Shown: positions 31,681 to 42,400, numbered from the stretch's first letter. The stretch is DNA of 64,000 nucleotides from Polynucleobacter sp. AP-Kolm-20A-A1 (GCF_018688315.1 NZ_CP061315.1:496001-560000), one strand, 5' to 3'. The notes: generated by a model not told the origin, from the letters alone. Made by a program: numbers and translations.

Positions 31681-33288
31681 GTGCACGACAAAATACTGAT
31701 TCTCGACTTTGGTTCACAAGTAACTCAACTCATTGCTAGACGTGTACGTGATGGGCGCGTGTATTCAGAGATCCATCCCTATGATTGTGATCCAGAGTTC
31801 ATTCGCAAGTTCATTCAAGAGCAAGGCGGCAAAGGCATCATTCTTTCTGGTGGCCCTAGCTCAGTAACTGAAGAGGGTAGTCCTCGTGCGCCACAAATTG
31901 TTTTTGAACTTGGCGTTCCTGTTTTAGGTATTTGTTATGGCATGCAAACCATGGCTACCCAATTGGGCGGTGCAGTAGCGTCTGCTGAGTCCCTGGGTAA
32001 AGCTCGTGAGTTCGGCTACTCTGAAGTGCGTGCGCATGGCCACACCAATTTACTTAAAGGCATTCAAGACTTTTCGACAAGCGAAGGCCATGGCATCTTG
32101 AAAGTATGGATGAGTCATGGTGACTCAGTTACAACTTTGCCGCCATCATTTAAGTTGATGGCTTCAACAGAGTCTTGCCCAATTGCCGGCATGGCTGATG
32201 AAGAACGTCGTTTCTATGCATTCCAGTTTCATCCCGAAGTAACCCATACCATCCAAGGCACTGCAATCATTGAGCGCTTTGTTCATGAGATTTGCCAATG
32301 CAAACCTGATTGGGTCATGGGTGATTACATTGCCGAGGCCGTAGAGAACATTCGCAAGCAAGTTGGCGATGAAGAAGTCATTCTTGGTTTGTCTGGTGGT
32401 GTTGACTCTAGCGTTGCTGCAGCCTTGATTCATCGCGCAATTGGTGATCAACTCACTTGTGTATTCGTAGACCATGGCCTACTTCGTTTGAATGAAGGTG
32501 ATATGGTGATGGAGATGTTTGCGCGCAACTTAGGCGTGAAAGTGATCCGTGTCGATGCCAAAGATACCTTCATGGGCGAGTTGGCCGGCGTAGCAGATCC
32601 AGAAGCAAAGCGCAAAATCATCGGCAAAGAATTTGTAGAGATTTTCCAAACTGAATCTGGAAAAATCAAAAATGCTAAATGGCTTGCGCAGGGAACTATT
32701 TATCCAGATGTGATTGAATCTGCTGGTAAAGGCAAGAAGGGCGCGCACACTATCAAGAGCCACCATAACGTTGGCGGCCTGCCTGAAGATATGCATCTCA
32801 AGCTGCTTGAGCCATTGCGTGAGCTTTTTAAAGATGAAGTGCGTGAGCTAGGTGTTGCTTTAGGTCTGCCTCGTGAGATGGTGTATCGCCATCCATTCCC
32901 AGGCCCGGGTCTTGGCGTTCGCATCCTAGGCGAAGTCAAAGCAGAGTTTGCCAGCTTGCTACAACGTGCTGATGCAATCTTCATTGAAGAACTTCGCAAT
33001 ACGATTGATGAAGTCAGTCAAAAATCTTGGTATGACCTTACAAGCCAAGCGTTCGCAGTCTTCCTGCCCGTTAAGTCGGTTGGTGTAATGGGTGATGGCA
33101 GAACGTATGAATACGTTGTTGCATTACGAGCAGTGCAAACCCAAGACTTCATGACTGCACATTGGGCTCACCTGCCACATGAGTTACTTGGTAAAGTATC
33201 AAACCGAATCATTAATGAAGTACGCGGCATCAATCGTGTTGTGTATGACATCAGCGGAAAACCGCCGGCAACGATCGAGTGGGAATAG
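31681..33288 (+). CDS. guaA: GMP synthase (glutamine-hydrolysing)
   Basis: 535 residues from a GTG at 31681. The class I glutamine amidotransferase part has [10 protein letters not shown] (nucleophile Cys) and [10 protein letters not shown] (His and Glu). The ATP pyrophosphatase part has [11 protein letters not shown] as P-loop, and the C-terminal dimerisation domain follows. It converts XMP to GMP. A terminator hairpin follows the stop. Confidence 0.97.
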   Translation: MHDKILILDFGSQVTQLIARRVRDGRVYSEIHPYDCDPEFIRKFIQEQGGKGIILSGGPSSVTEEGSPRAPQIVFELGVPVLGICYGMQTMATQLGGAVASAESLGKAREFGYSEVRAHGHTNLLKGIQDFSTSEGHGILKVWMSHGDSVTTLPPSFKLMASTESCPIAGMADEERRFYAFQFHPEVTHTIQGTAIIERFVHEICQCKPDWVMGDYIAEAVENIRKQVGDEEVILGLSGGVDSSVAAALIHRAIGDQLTCVFVDHGLLRLNEGDMVMEMFARNLGVKVIRVDAKDTFMGELAGVADPEAKRKIIGKEFVEIFQTESGKIKNAKWLAQGTIYPDVIESAGKGKKGAHTIKSHHNVGGLPEDMHLKLLEPLRELFKDEVRELGVALGLPREMVYRHPFPGPGLGVRILGEVKAEFASLLQRADAIFIEELRNTIDEVSQKSWYDLTSQAFAVFLPVKSVGVMGDGRTYEYVVALRAVQTQDFMTAHWAHLPHELLGKVSNRIINEVRGINRVVYDISGKPPATIEWE

Positions 33289-33291
33289 AGG

Positions 33292-33317
33292 GCAGGCTAC
33301 ACCAGCCTGCTATTTTC
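33292..33317 (+). terminator. Terminator after guaA
   Basis: GCAGGCT (33292-33298), loop ACACC, AGCCTGC (33304-33310), then TATTTTCT. The 7-bp GC-rich stem followed by a short T-rich tail fits a Rho-independent terminator. It ends 2 nt before the next gene start, so it may also act as an attenuator for it. Confidence 0.75.
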
Positions 33318-33318
33318 T

Positions 33319-34116
33319 ATGCTTGAGTTACGAGAAGCTTCGCTCGCAATCCTAGCAAGCGTAGATGCACAAACCAAAGTAAGTCAGCTACTTAGTTTGT
33401 TTGATGATTATCAAAATCAAGAAGTCACTCTTGATGTTTCTCGTCACATTGGCTGCGAAAATTTAACTCTCCCAGGCCGGCCTGCAAAGCCAGAGTTGGT
33501 GCTCCCCAAGCTTGTCCCCAAAAGAAGAATGGACACGCCAGAAGGTAGAGCGGGTTTATTGCACTCACTAGCTCATATTGAATTTAATGCCATGAACCTT
33601 GCTTTAGATGCAATATGGCGCTTCCCGAATATGCCCAAGGAATACTATGAGGATTGGCTCAAGGTTGCTAAAGAGGAGGCCTATCACTTTAGCTTGGTAA
33701 ATGAGCATCTACGTTCAATTGGATTTACCTATGGTGATTTTCCTGCTCACAATAGTTTGTGGGAGATGGTCGAGAGAACCACGGATTCTGTGATGGCTAG
33801 AATGGCGCTGGTTCCTCGAACGATGGAAGCAAGGGGATTGGATGCTGTGCCCTCGATTCGTGATCGTTTTAAGCAGATAAAAGAAGTTCGCGCCGTTGAA
33901 ATTCTGGAGATCATTCTCCATGATGAAATCGGTCATGTCCTGATTGGTAATCGCTGGTTTAATTTCTTATGCACTAAGGATGGCGTTTCACCAATTTCCG
34001 CTTATAGAGAATTGGCTAGTAAATATCGTGCACCAGTCTTAAAGGGGCCCTTCAATATTGAGGCGCGCAAACAGGCTGGTTTTACGGCTGAAGAGTTAAG
34101 TCTTCTAGGAGCATAG
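33319..34116 (+). CDS. DUF455 family ferritin-like protein
   Basis: 265 residues. Paired metal-binding motifs of a four-helix ferritin-like fold are visible: AHIEFNAMNLALD (Glu and His), AKEEAYHFSLV (Glu-Glu and His) and LHDEIGHVLIG (Asp-Glu and His). Such sets usually hold a di-iron or similar metal centre, so an oxygen- or metal-dependent activity is likely, but none is established. It starts 30 nt after guaA, behind the terminator, and lies 3 nt before the radical SAM gene, so they form a pair. Confidence 0.88.
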   Translation: MLELREASLAILASVDAQTKVSQLLSLFDDYQNQEVTLDVSRHIGCENLTLPGRPAKPELVLPKLVPKRRMDTPEGRAGLLHSLAHIEFNAMNLALDAIWRFPNMPKEYYEDWLKVAKEEAYHFSLVNEHLRSIGFTYGDFPAHNSLWEMVERTTDSVMARMALVPRTMEARGLDAVPSIRDRFKQIKEVRAVEILEIILHDEIGHVLIGNRWFNFLCTKDGVSPISAYRELASKYRAPVLKGPFNIEARKQAGFTAEELSLLGA

Positions 34117-34119
34117 TCG

Positions 34120-36021
34120 ATGAGCATGAAGGTATTAAGCCTCATCCCCCCTATGACACAGCTCAATACGCCGTATCCCTCTACGGCTTATCTTACGGGA
34201 TTTTTGAGATCACGTAGCATTGATTCTGTGCAAGAAGATTTGGCTTTGGCTTTAGTACTCAGTTTTTTTACGCCGAATGGCTTGGATGAGATTCATCATC
34301 AAGCGCTTAATGTTGCCGAAGAAGATCGTAGTGCTAGCGTCAATTTTTTCTTAGATTATTTTGACTCTTATCGCTCCACTATTTCACCAGTAATCGCCTT
34401 TTTACAGGGGCGCGATAGTACCTTAAGTCATCGCATTAGTACCCGTGAGTTTTTGCCTGAAGGCCCGCGCTTCGCTGCGCTTGATGCGTTTGATGATGAG
34501 GAGGCTGGCGATTCTCTGGGGTGGGCATTTGGCGCCCTAGGATCTCAGGATCGGGCTCGTCATTTGGCCACCCTTTATCTCAATGATCTTTCGGATGTAT
34601 TGCGCGACGCTGTGGATGATCGTTTCGAGTTTGTGCGTTATGCAGAATCACTAGCTAGTAGTCAGCCTACCTTTACGCCATTGGCTGATGCTTTGCAGGC
34701 AAAGCCAACACTAATGGATTTGCATTTACAGGGCTTAACTACTAATGCAGTAGAGCGTCATCAGCCTGATTTAGTGTTGTTATCGGTACCGTTTCCAGGT
34801 GCCATGTATGCAGCCTTGCGTATTGCGCAAACAATTAAAAAGACGTATCCAGAAGTCAAGATTGCCTTGGGTGGTGGCTATGTTAATACAGAGCTGCGTG
34901 AGTTATCGGACGCTCGTATTTTTGATTATGTGGACTTCATCACGCTCGATTCTGGCGAGAGACCACTTTTAGCCTTGCTAGAGCATCTTGATGGCAAGAG
35001 GTCAGTTGAGCGATTGGTGCGTACCTTTATCCGCAACTCGAAAAATCAAGTGCAATATCTCAATTGGCAAGAGACGGATGTGCCCTTTGAAGATGTGGGA
35101 ACCGCTACGTGGGATGGTTTGTCGCTCAACTCTTATTTATCGCTTTTGGATATGCTCAATCCTATGCATCGCTTGTGGAGCGATGGGCGCTGGAACAAAC
35201 TTACTGTTGCGCATGGGTGTTACTGGAAGAAGTGCAGTTTCTGCGATGTGTCTCTTGACTACATTTCGCGCTACGAAACAGCATCCGCAAGTCTATTGGT
35301 TGATCGAATCGAGCAAATAGTTGCTGAGACAGGGCAGACGGGGTTTCATTTCGTGGATGAGGCTGCGCCACCCAAAGCATTAAAGGCTCTTGCTGAGGAA
35401 TTAATTCGTCGCAAAGTAGTGATTTCTTGGTGGGGCAATATTCGATTTGAAAAAACATTCACTCCGCAATTGGCAGAGCTCTTAGCAAAAAGCGGTTGCA
35501 TTGCTATGTCAGGCGGCCTTGAGGTTGCCTCAGATCGTTTGCTTAACCTGATGAAGAAGGGCGTTTCAGTTGAGCAAGTTGCCCAGGTGACCAAGGGTTT
35601 CTCGGATGCAGGTATTTTGGTGCACGCCTACCTAATGTATGGCTTCCCAACTCAAACCGTGCAAGAGACGGTAGACGCCTTGGAATATGTCCGACAGTTA
35701 TTTGAGCATGGCTGTATTCAAAGCGGCTTTTTCCATCGCTTTATTTGTACGGTTCATTCTCCTGTTGGCCTGAACCCGAAGGAGTACGGAATTGAACTGC
35801 TGCCCTTGCCTGAGATTACATTTGCAAAGAATGATGTTTCCTTTGTCGATCCTACGGGGGTTGATCACGACGCTCTTGGTCAGGGTCTTAAAAAAGCAAT
35901 TTACAACTATATGCATGGGGTAGGTTTTGAGATCAAGACCCAATCCTGGTTCGATGGATTGGGAATTAGCATTCCTCGGACTACAGTCCCTAAAGATTTC
36001 ATTGAAAAAGCTCTGTACTAA
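34120..36021 (+). CDS. Radical SAM protein with B12-binding-like N-terminal domain
   Basis: 633 residues. The N-terminal half (about 1-300) resembles the Rossmann B12-binding domain (ALGGGYVNTEL is the glycine-rich turn) but I see no DxHxxG cobalamin-ligand motif. The radical SAM core starts at GCYWKKCSFCD with Cys367, Cys372 and Cys375: a CX4CX2C spacing rather than the usual CX3CX2C. GGLEVASDRLLNLMKKGVS and AYLMYGFPTQT are the later SAM-binding segments. Substrate unknown. It follows DUF455 by 3 nt; an ATG at 34126 is an alternative start. Confidence 0.9.
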   Translation: MSMKVLSLIPPMTQLNTPYPSTAYLTGFLRSRSIDSVQEDLALALVLSFFTPNGLDEIHHQALNVAEEDRSASVNFFLDYFDSYRSTISPVIAFLQGRDSTLSHRISTREFLPEGPRFAALDAFDDEEAGDSLGWAFGALGSQDRARHLATLYLNDLSDVLRDAVDDRFEFVRYAESLASSQPTFTPLADALQAKPTLMDLHLQGLTTNAVERHQPDLVLLSVPFPGAMYAALRIAQTIKKTYPEVKIALGGGYVNTELRELSDARIFDYVDFITLDSGERPLLALLEHLDGKRSVERLVRTFIRNSKNQVQYLNWQETDVPFEDVGTATWDGLSLNSYLSLLDMLNPMHRLWSDGRWNKLTVAHGCYWKKCSFCDVSLDYISRYETASASLLVDRIEQIVAETGQTGFHFVDEAAPPKALKALAEELIRRKVVISWWGNIRFEKTFTPQLAELLAKSGCIAMSGGLEVASDRLLNLMKKGVSVEQVAQVTKGFSDAGILVHAYLMYGFPTQTVQETVDALEYVRQLFEHGCIQSGFFHRFICTVHSPVGLNPKEYGIELLPLPEITFAKNDVSFVDPTGVDHDALGQGLKKAIYNYMHGVGFEIKTQSWFDGLGISIPRTTVPKDFIEKALY

Positions 36022-36089
36022 TTGCTACATCACAAAAATCAGATTTACAATTATTTAGCTGAAGCACTTAATCAACGCAGGAGAAATAA

Positions 36090-36791
36090 GTGAATTTATC
36101 GCGTCGCACATTTATTGCATCAGCCGCTTTGGCACCGGTAGCGTGTGGAGTTCCCTTGTCTTTTGAGCGAGGAACACCAGTTGCCCAGCCAAATCCCACT
36201 CCTGCAATTCGCGCTCCGCAGGTGGGGCAAGAATGGACCTATATTAAAAAAGATGTATTTGATGGAAAAACGTTAGGTCTAATTAGAGAGCGCGTTGCCA
36301 GTATTGGGTCGACGATTACGATTGAGCGCTCTACTCAAGACGGCGGGATGCTTCCTAGTGAAATTCAGGGGAAGTGGGGGTTTGTTTTAACTGACCCACA
36401 GTGGCCACATTTATTGAGCTTTAACCCGGCCTTGCCGCTTTGGCCGCTTGAGCTAACAAGCTCTTGGAATAAGCAATTTAATACTAAGTACAGTGTAGGT
36501 GGGTATTCAGACTCAAAACTGAATTGGCAGGAATATATGAGTGCCCATGGATGGGAACAAATTACTGTGCCCGCTGGAACATTCTTGTCTTTGCGTTACC
36601 AAAATCTCATTAATTACGAAAGTAATGATGACAACAAGGTGAACTGTATTCGTAAAGAAACTATTTGGCTCGCTCCAAGTATTGGCCGCTGGGTTGCGCG
36701 GGAAGCTTCTGGTTCCTACCAAATTCAAGGGCAAATTGGCACAGAGATCCTGGAGGGTAGCTATCAATGGCAACTTACATCTTACAAATGA
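36090..36791 (+). CDS. Exported protein of unknown function, paralogue of the next gene
   Basis: 233 residues from a GTG at 36090 with AGGAGA 6-10 nt upstream. The N-terminus LSRRTFIASAALAPVACG has a twin-Arg and a Cys that may be lipidated, though the lipobox (PVAC) is imperfect. The rest has RAPQVGQEWTYIKKDVF, PLWPLELTSSWNKQF, ITVPAGTFLSLRYQNL and IWLAPSIGRWVAREA, each mirrored in the following protein. Neither family nor function is recognised. It lies 68 nt after the radical SAM gene. Confidence 0.75.
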   Translation: MNLSRRTFIASAALAPVACGVPLSFERGTPVAQPNPTPAIRAPQVGQEWTYIKKDVFDGKTLGLIRERVASIGSTITIERSTQDGGMLPSEIQGKWGFVLTDPQWPHLLSFNPALPLWPLELTSSWNKQFNTKYSVGGYSDSKLNWQEYMSAHGWEQITVPAGTFLSLRYQNLINYESNDDNKVNCIRKETIWLAPSIGRWVAREASGSYQIQGQIGTEILEGSYQWQLTSYK

Positions 36792-37495
36792 TGCATGTGC
36801 GCGTCCTTATTTTATTGGCCATACCAACTTTTTTGGCTGCCTGCATTTCTTCGCAACCGTACCCAGAAGGCGTCGTTTTGCCAGCCCCGACTTCAATGCA
36901 AAAAGTTAGGGCGCCTAAAGTTGGTCAAGAGTGGATTTATCAAGTTCGCAATGTTTTTAATCAAGAGATTGTCGATACCGTTACTGAAAAAGTTGTCTCA
37001 GTCGGCGCTGAAGTCCGCATTGCCAGATCTGGCCTTAAAGCCGGACCATTGCCTGATGAAATTCAGTCTCCATGGGGATACGTTTTGCAAGATCCACACT
37101 GGAGTCCTCCCCAGAGATTTGATCGGGCAATACCATTGTGGCCAGAGGAATTATCAATCGGTTGGAATGGTTTTTATAGAACGCGTTACCAGGTGCCCGC
37201 TTATCCAGGTTCAAGTTACTACTGGGGTTTGGATATAAAGGCCATGCAATGGGAGAAAATTACCGTTCCAGCCGGCATATTTACGGTCCTTAAATATCAA
37301 ACCGAAGCCCCTTACTTTGAAAGCAATGATGTATTTCGGGTGGCGAATTATCGCCAGGAAGATGTATGGCTTGCCCCGGAGATTGGGCGCTGGGTAATAC
37401 GTAGGGGGTTTGGGCGCTATTTGACAACTGGGGTGTCTTGGTCTAACGCCTATTGGGAAGACTATCTGGAGTGGGAGCTTATCTCCTGGAAGTAA
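36788..37495 (+). CDS. Lipoprotein of unknown function, paralogue of the previous gene
   Basis: 235 residues from the ATG at 36788, which overlaps the preceding stop as ATGATG; a longer frame start at 36767 lies inside the previous gene. The signal peptide ends with LAAC, a good lipobox. RAPKVGQEWIYQVRNVFNQE, IPLWPEELSIGWNGFYRTRY, ITVPAGIFTVLKYQ and VWLAPEIGRWVIRRG align with the previous protein, so this is a tandem duplication. No function can be assigned. A weak CGCTTA/TAAGCG hairpin at 37502-37516 follows. Confidence 0.75.
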   Translation: MMHVRVLILLAIPTFLAACISSQPYPEGVVLPAPTSMQKVRAPKVGQEWIYQVRNVFNQEIVDTVTEKVVSVGAEVRIARSGLKAGPLPDEIQSPWGYVLQDPHWSPPQRFDRAIPLWPEELSIGWNGFYRTRYQVPAYPGSSYYWGLDIKAMQWEKITVPAGIFTVLKYQTEAPYFESNDVFRVANYRQEDVWLAPEIGRWVIRRGFGRYLTTGVSWSNAYWEDYLEWELISWK

Positions 37496-37523
37496 GCAAA
37501 ACGCTTAAAATAAGCGGATTGTT

Positions 37524-38177
37524 ATGTATACCGTTAAAGAACTCTTTCCCACCCTTCAAGGCGAAGGAACCCACGCTGGACGAGCTGCAGTATTTTGTCG
37601 TTTTGCGGGCTGCAACTTATGGAGTGGTCGTGAGGAGGATCGTGGGTCTGCTATTTGTCAGTTTTGCGACACAGATTTTGTTGGGATCGATGGTGACGGC
37701 GGCGGTAAGTTTGAGGCTGCAAAAGATTTAGCGCAGGCAATTGAGTTGGCGTGGAGAAGCACTGGTGCTGGTCCGCAGCAGCGATATGTTGTTTTCACTG
37801 GTGGAGAACCACTGTTGCAATTGGATGAGGAGTTGATTTCGGCGCTTCATCAAAAAGGTTTTGAGATTGCTATTGAGACCAATGGCACGATTAAAGTTCC
37901 GAAGGGTGTGGATTGGGTTTGCGTAAGCCCTAAAGAAGGATCAGAGCTGGTTGTTTTGCAGGCAAATGAATTAAAACTAGTCGTTCCACAAGCAGGACAT
38001 CATTCTTTGGAAAAGTTAATGGCGCGCTTTGAGGGTATGGACTATCGCAATCGCTATTTACAGCCGATGGATGGCCCAAACCTTAAGAGCAATACAGAGC
38101 TCGCTGTTGCGCTATGCCAAAAACGTCCGCTATGGAGGCTGAGCCTTCAATCGCATAAACTGATTGGAATTCGATAA
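37524..38177 (+). CDS. queE: 7-carboxy-7-deazaguanine synthase
   Basis: 217 residues, a radical SAM enzyme of queuosine synthesis. YTVKELFPTLQGEGTHAGRAAVF opens it. The cluster motif is CNLWSG...AICQFC, i.e. CX14CX2C, the unusual spacing known for the Burkholderia enzyme. FTGGEPLLQLD and AIETNGTI are the other SAM-binding segments. It is followed by queD (37 nt). Confidence 0.95.
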   Translation: MYTVKELFPTLQGEGTHAGRAAVFCRFAGCNLWSGREEDRGSAICQFCDTDFVGIDGDGGGKFEAAKDLAQAIELAWRSTGAGPQQRYVVFTGGEPLLQLDEELISALHQKGFEIAIETNGTIKVPKGVDWVCVSPKEGSELVVLQANELKLVVPQAGHHSLEKLMARFEGMDYRNRYLQPMDGPNLKSNTELAVALCQKRPLWRLSLQSHKLIGIR

Positions 38178-38214
38178 TTTGGCGAAGGCCAGCAAGCAAT
38201 GAATGAAGTTCTGA

Positions 38215-38679
38215 ATGATAAATAAACAACCTGCCATCTCCATTACCCGCCGACTTGAGTTTGACTCAGGTCACCGCATCCCAAATCATGACGGTCAATG
38301 TCGTCATCTGCATGGGCATCGCTACGCGATTGAGGTGACTCTGACTGGTGAGGTTGCTGATCATCCCGGCAAGGCTGACGATGGAATGGTGCTCGACTTT
38401 GGCGATATTAAAAAATTAACCAATCAATATGTTGTCGATCTATGGGACCATGCGTTTTTAGTGGCCAAGGAAGATGAAGGCTTAGTTGCTTTCCTGGCAA
38501 CTTTGCCTAATCACAAAACAGTGATTATGGAGCATGTGCCCACGGTTGAGAACCTAGCCAATGCTGCTTATGCGATTTTGAAGCCCGTTTTTAATAAGGC
38601 CTTTGGTGGTCGTTTGGAGCTCTCCGCTATTCGTCTCTATGAGACGCCCAATTGCTGGGCTGATGTTCATCACAGCTAA
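38215..38679 (+). CDS. queD: 6-carboxy-5,6,7,8-tetrahydropterin synthase
   Basis: 154 residues. FDSGHRIPNHDGQCRHLHGH contains the active-site Cys and the zinc-binding His residues of the family. It turns dihydroneopterin triphosphate into carboxytetrahydropterin, the step before QueE. It abuts tadA with no gap. The preceding queE makes this a queuosine pair; no queC is in the window. Confidence 0.94.
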   Translation: MINKQPAISITRRLEFDSGHRIPNHDGQCRHLHGHRYAIEVTLTGEVADHPGKADDGMVLDFGDIKKLTNQYVVDLWDHAFLVAKEDEGLVAFLATLPNHKTVIMEHVPTVENLANAAYAILKPVFNKAFGGRLELSAIRLYETPNCWADVHHS

Positions 38680-40079
<1,400 letters not shown>

Positions 40080-40083
40080 GCTC

Positions 40084-40713
40084 TTGAGGTACTCATTTTT
40101 TAGTAGCGCACTTATTTTGATTGCGCTCACACTTACCGGGGCAGCAATGGCAACTGAAGAGCCGAAATATTCCATTCTCGAAAAAGAGCCACCTTTTGAA
40201 ATTCGATCTTATGCGCCAGTAATTGTTGCCGAGGTTCAGGTTGATGGGGATTTGGATGAAGCCTCAAGCCAAGGATTTCGTTTGATTGCTGCTTATATCT
40301 TTGGACAAAATCAAGTTAATCGAAAGATAGCAATGACTGCGCCTGTAATGGTAGAAGACCAGGTGCCCAAGAGTGCAAAGATAGCAATGACTGCGCCTGT
40401 TGGCATAGAGTCCAATGCTGGTAAATGGACCGTGTCATTTGTGATGCCTGCTGAATACAGTATGGAGACAATTCCAAAGCCAATCAATCCTCAGGTTCAG
40501 TTACGCCAAATGCCGGCTCTTAAAAAAGCGGTGATTAGTTTTAGTGGTTTTTATAACAGTCAGAAGGTTGCAGAAAAAACGCTGGAACTGGAGCAGTGGA
40601 TGGGGGTCCGTAATTTATCTGCCGCTGGCGCGCCTAATTTTGCTCGCTACAACCCACCTTGGACGCTACCCTTCATGCGTCGCAATGAAGTCATGATTAA
40701 TTTGCGTGATTAG
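40084..40713 (+). CDS. SOUL family heme-binding protein, exported
   Basis: 209 residues from the TTG at 40084. A hydrophobic signal peptide (about 1-20, ending near GAAMA-TEE) precedes the SOUL fold. KIAMTAPV occurs twice (about residues 81 and 99), as in the family, but here the two copies are identical over 24 nt of DNA. Heme binding is known for some members and its role in bacteria is unclear. Its stop overlaps the rlmJ stop on the other strand by 4 nt. Confidence 0.85.
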   Translation: MRYSFFSSALILIALTLTGAAMATEEPKYSILEKEPPFEIRSYAPVIVAEVQVDGDLDEASSQGFRLIAAYIFGQNQVNRKIAMTAPVMVEDQVPKSAKIAMTAPVGIESNAGKWTVSFVMPAEYSMETIPKPINPQVQLRQMPALKKAVISFSGFYNSQKVAEKTLELEQWMGVRNLSAAGAPNFARYNPPWTLPFMRRNEVMINLRD

Positions 40714-41597
40714 TTTTTGGCTTCAAAGCTCTTCAGCAAAAACTGAGCGCCACTATTGATGCCTAAAGCCTTAGTGAGAGTAGGTAATGCCTGCGCAAGG
40801 TGTTTTTCTAAAGTCCAGGGCGGATTAAAGATAAACATACCACTGGCCTGAAGGCGTCGTTCTCCTGGCGAATTTTCAACGCGCAATTCTGTATGAAGCC
40901 ATGAGCGCTTGTGGATGGCAGCAATTTTTTTCATGCGATCAGGAAGTGCCGCAGATTCTCTTCTGGAAAGTACGGGGTACCAAATGGCATAGCATCCAGT
41001 GGCAAAGCGCTGAAGAGCCTCTTCCATTGCAGTTTCAAGATAGCGGTAATCCTGTTTATCTTCATAAGATGGGTCAATCAATACTAAGCCGCGCCTACTC
41101 GGCGGGGGTAGTAGGCCTTTGAGTCTAGAAAAACTATCTTCGGCATAGATATCAATTTGTTTTGATTGCTTGAGCTGCCCAATATTGTGGCGAAGGATAT
41201 CAATCTCCTTGGGATGAAGCTCGAATAACTTGAGTCGATCCTGAGGGCGCAGCATGCTAGCCAGGATAAATGGAGAGCCAGGATAAGTGGTGAGCTGTCC
41301 ATCGGCATTCTCAGCTTCAATGTATTTCAAATACTCTTGAATGCTCTCTGGAATCGGCGTGTTTGCGTGTTTACAGGTTTCTATGTATTGATTGAGGCGA
41401 AAGATTCCGCCATCAGCCTCTTTGCTTACGGTTGCGAAGCCATCCAAGAGGCTGTAGATCCCAGCGCCAGCATGTGTATCGACAATAGTGAGGGCGCCAG
41501 GCTTTTCTTGTAGATACTGCACAAGATGAATTACGGTTAAGTGCTTAAGTATGTCGGCGTGACTGCCGGCATGAAAGGCGTGGCGATAGCTAAACAT
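40710..41597 (-). CDS. rlmJ: 23S rRNA (adenine-2030-N6)-methyltransferase
   Basis: 295 residues. The N-terminus MFSYRHAFHAGSHADILKH is characteristic. The catalytic motif is written DPSYED instead of the DPPYE common in the family. IVDTHAGAGIYSLL is the SAM-binding loop. It is the last gene of a minus-strand group; PAP2 lies 6 nt upstream and the SOUL gene is convergent. Confidence 0.93.
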   Translation of the reverse strand: MFSYRHAFHAGSHADILKHLTVIHLVQYLQEKPGALTIVDTHAGAGIYSLLDGFATVSKEADGGIFRLNQYIETCKHANTPIPESIQEYLKYIEAENADGQLTTYPGSPFILASMLRPQDRLKLFELHPKEIDILRHNIGQLKQSKQIDIYAEDSFSRLKGLLPPPSRRGLVLIDPSYEDKQDYRYLETAMEEALQRFATGCYAIWYPVLSRRESAALPDRMKKIAAIHKRSWLHTELRVENSPGERRLQASGMFIFNPPWTLEKHLAQALPTLTKALGINSGAQFLLKSFEAKN

Positions 41598-41603
41598 CTT
41601 GAA

Positions 41604-42395
41604 CTATGCTGACTTGTTAGGCGCATGAACAAACTGCGCTTTCACATAGAAAATCAGCGTGAATGCCACGATGGCAATTGAAAAATACTGTAATGGCAGA
41701 TTTAATTCGAGATCCATGGTTAGGGTGAGGTGCGCATACATTGCTACGACACCCCCAAGGGCAATTAGATGAGACCAGATTTTCCTGGGACCCAATTGAT
41801 TTTCTGGAAACTGATTGGCCAATAGCGCTCCAAGCAGTCCACACCATATGCCCACTCCCGCACCCGCTAGAACATCGGTTAGCCAATGTGCACCAACGGC
41901 ATTGCGAGAAAGGCCAACTAAACACGCGAGCAAAAACAAGAGCAGTAATGGTTTACGTTTTTCTTGATCGCAAGAAAAATACAAAGCACTGGCTACGGCA
42001 AAAGCCGTAAGTGTGTGCCCAGATGGGAATGCATTATGCAGTAGTGGTGCACCGATGCGATAAAACGTACCTTCGGTCAATACGCCTGCAGGCCTTGGTA
42101 AGTCAAAGAGTGGTTTTAATATGCTACTAGCAATTGCAGCAATAGCACCAGAAAATATACCTGCCGTTAATAATCGCGGGGCTAGTAAAAGTAATGGGAA
42201 GGCGATTGCAAATAAGCCCCACCCATTACCCAAGAATGTCAGTCCAGCCCAAACCACGTCCGGCAATGTTTGAGTGAGTCGGTTAATGAATAAGAAGCTA
42301 CTACTTTGCAGATCTCCAAAGTAGATTGCAAAAGCTAACGCGAGTGGAGCTAGCGGAATAAACCACGCTGCAGCATGGATGGCTTTATTGCGCAT
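41604..42395 (-). CDS. PAP2-family membrane phosphatase
   Basis: 263 residues, about six membrane helices. The three motifs of the acid phosphatase superfamily are complete: KPLFDLPRP (KX6RP), PSGHTLTAF (PSGH) and SRNAVGAHWLTDVLAG (SRX5HX3D). Substrates may be lipid A, undecaprenyl diphosphate or a phospholipid. Its position after GT9 and the flippase-like gene suggests envelope carrier-lipid recycling or LPS trimming, by inference. Confidence 0.92.
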   Translation of the reverse strand: MRNKAIHAAAWFIPLAPLALAFAIYFGDLQSSSFLFINRLTQTLPDVVWAGLTFLGNGWGLFAIAFPLLLLAPRLLTAGIFSGAIAAIASSILKPLFDLPRPAGVLTEGTFYRIGAPLLHNAFPSGHTLTAFAVASALYFSCDQEKRKPLLLLFLLACLVGLSRNAVGAHWLTDVLAGAGVGIWCGLLGALLANQFPENQLGPRKIWSHLIALGGVVAMYAHLTLTMDLELNLPLQYFSIAIVAFTLIFYVKAQFVHAPNKSA

Positions 42396-42400
42396 CCCGA

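Noticed and set aside
37496..37523. A preQ1-type riboswitch before queE
   Set aside because: The gap holds only 28 nt with a weak 6-bp AT-rich hairpin, too short for a riboswitch.
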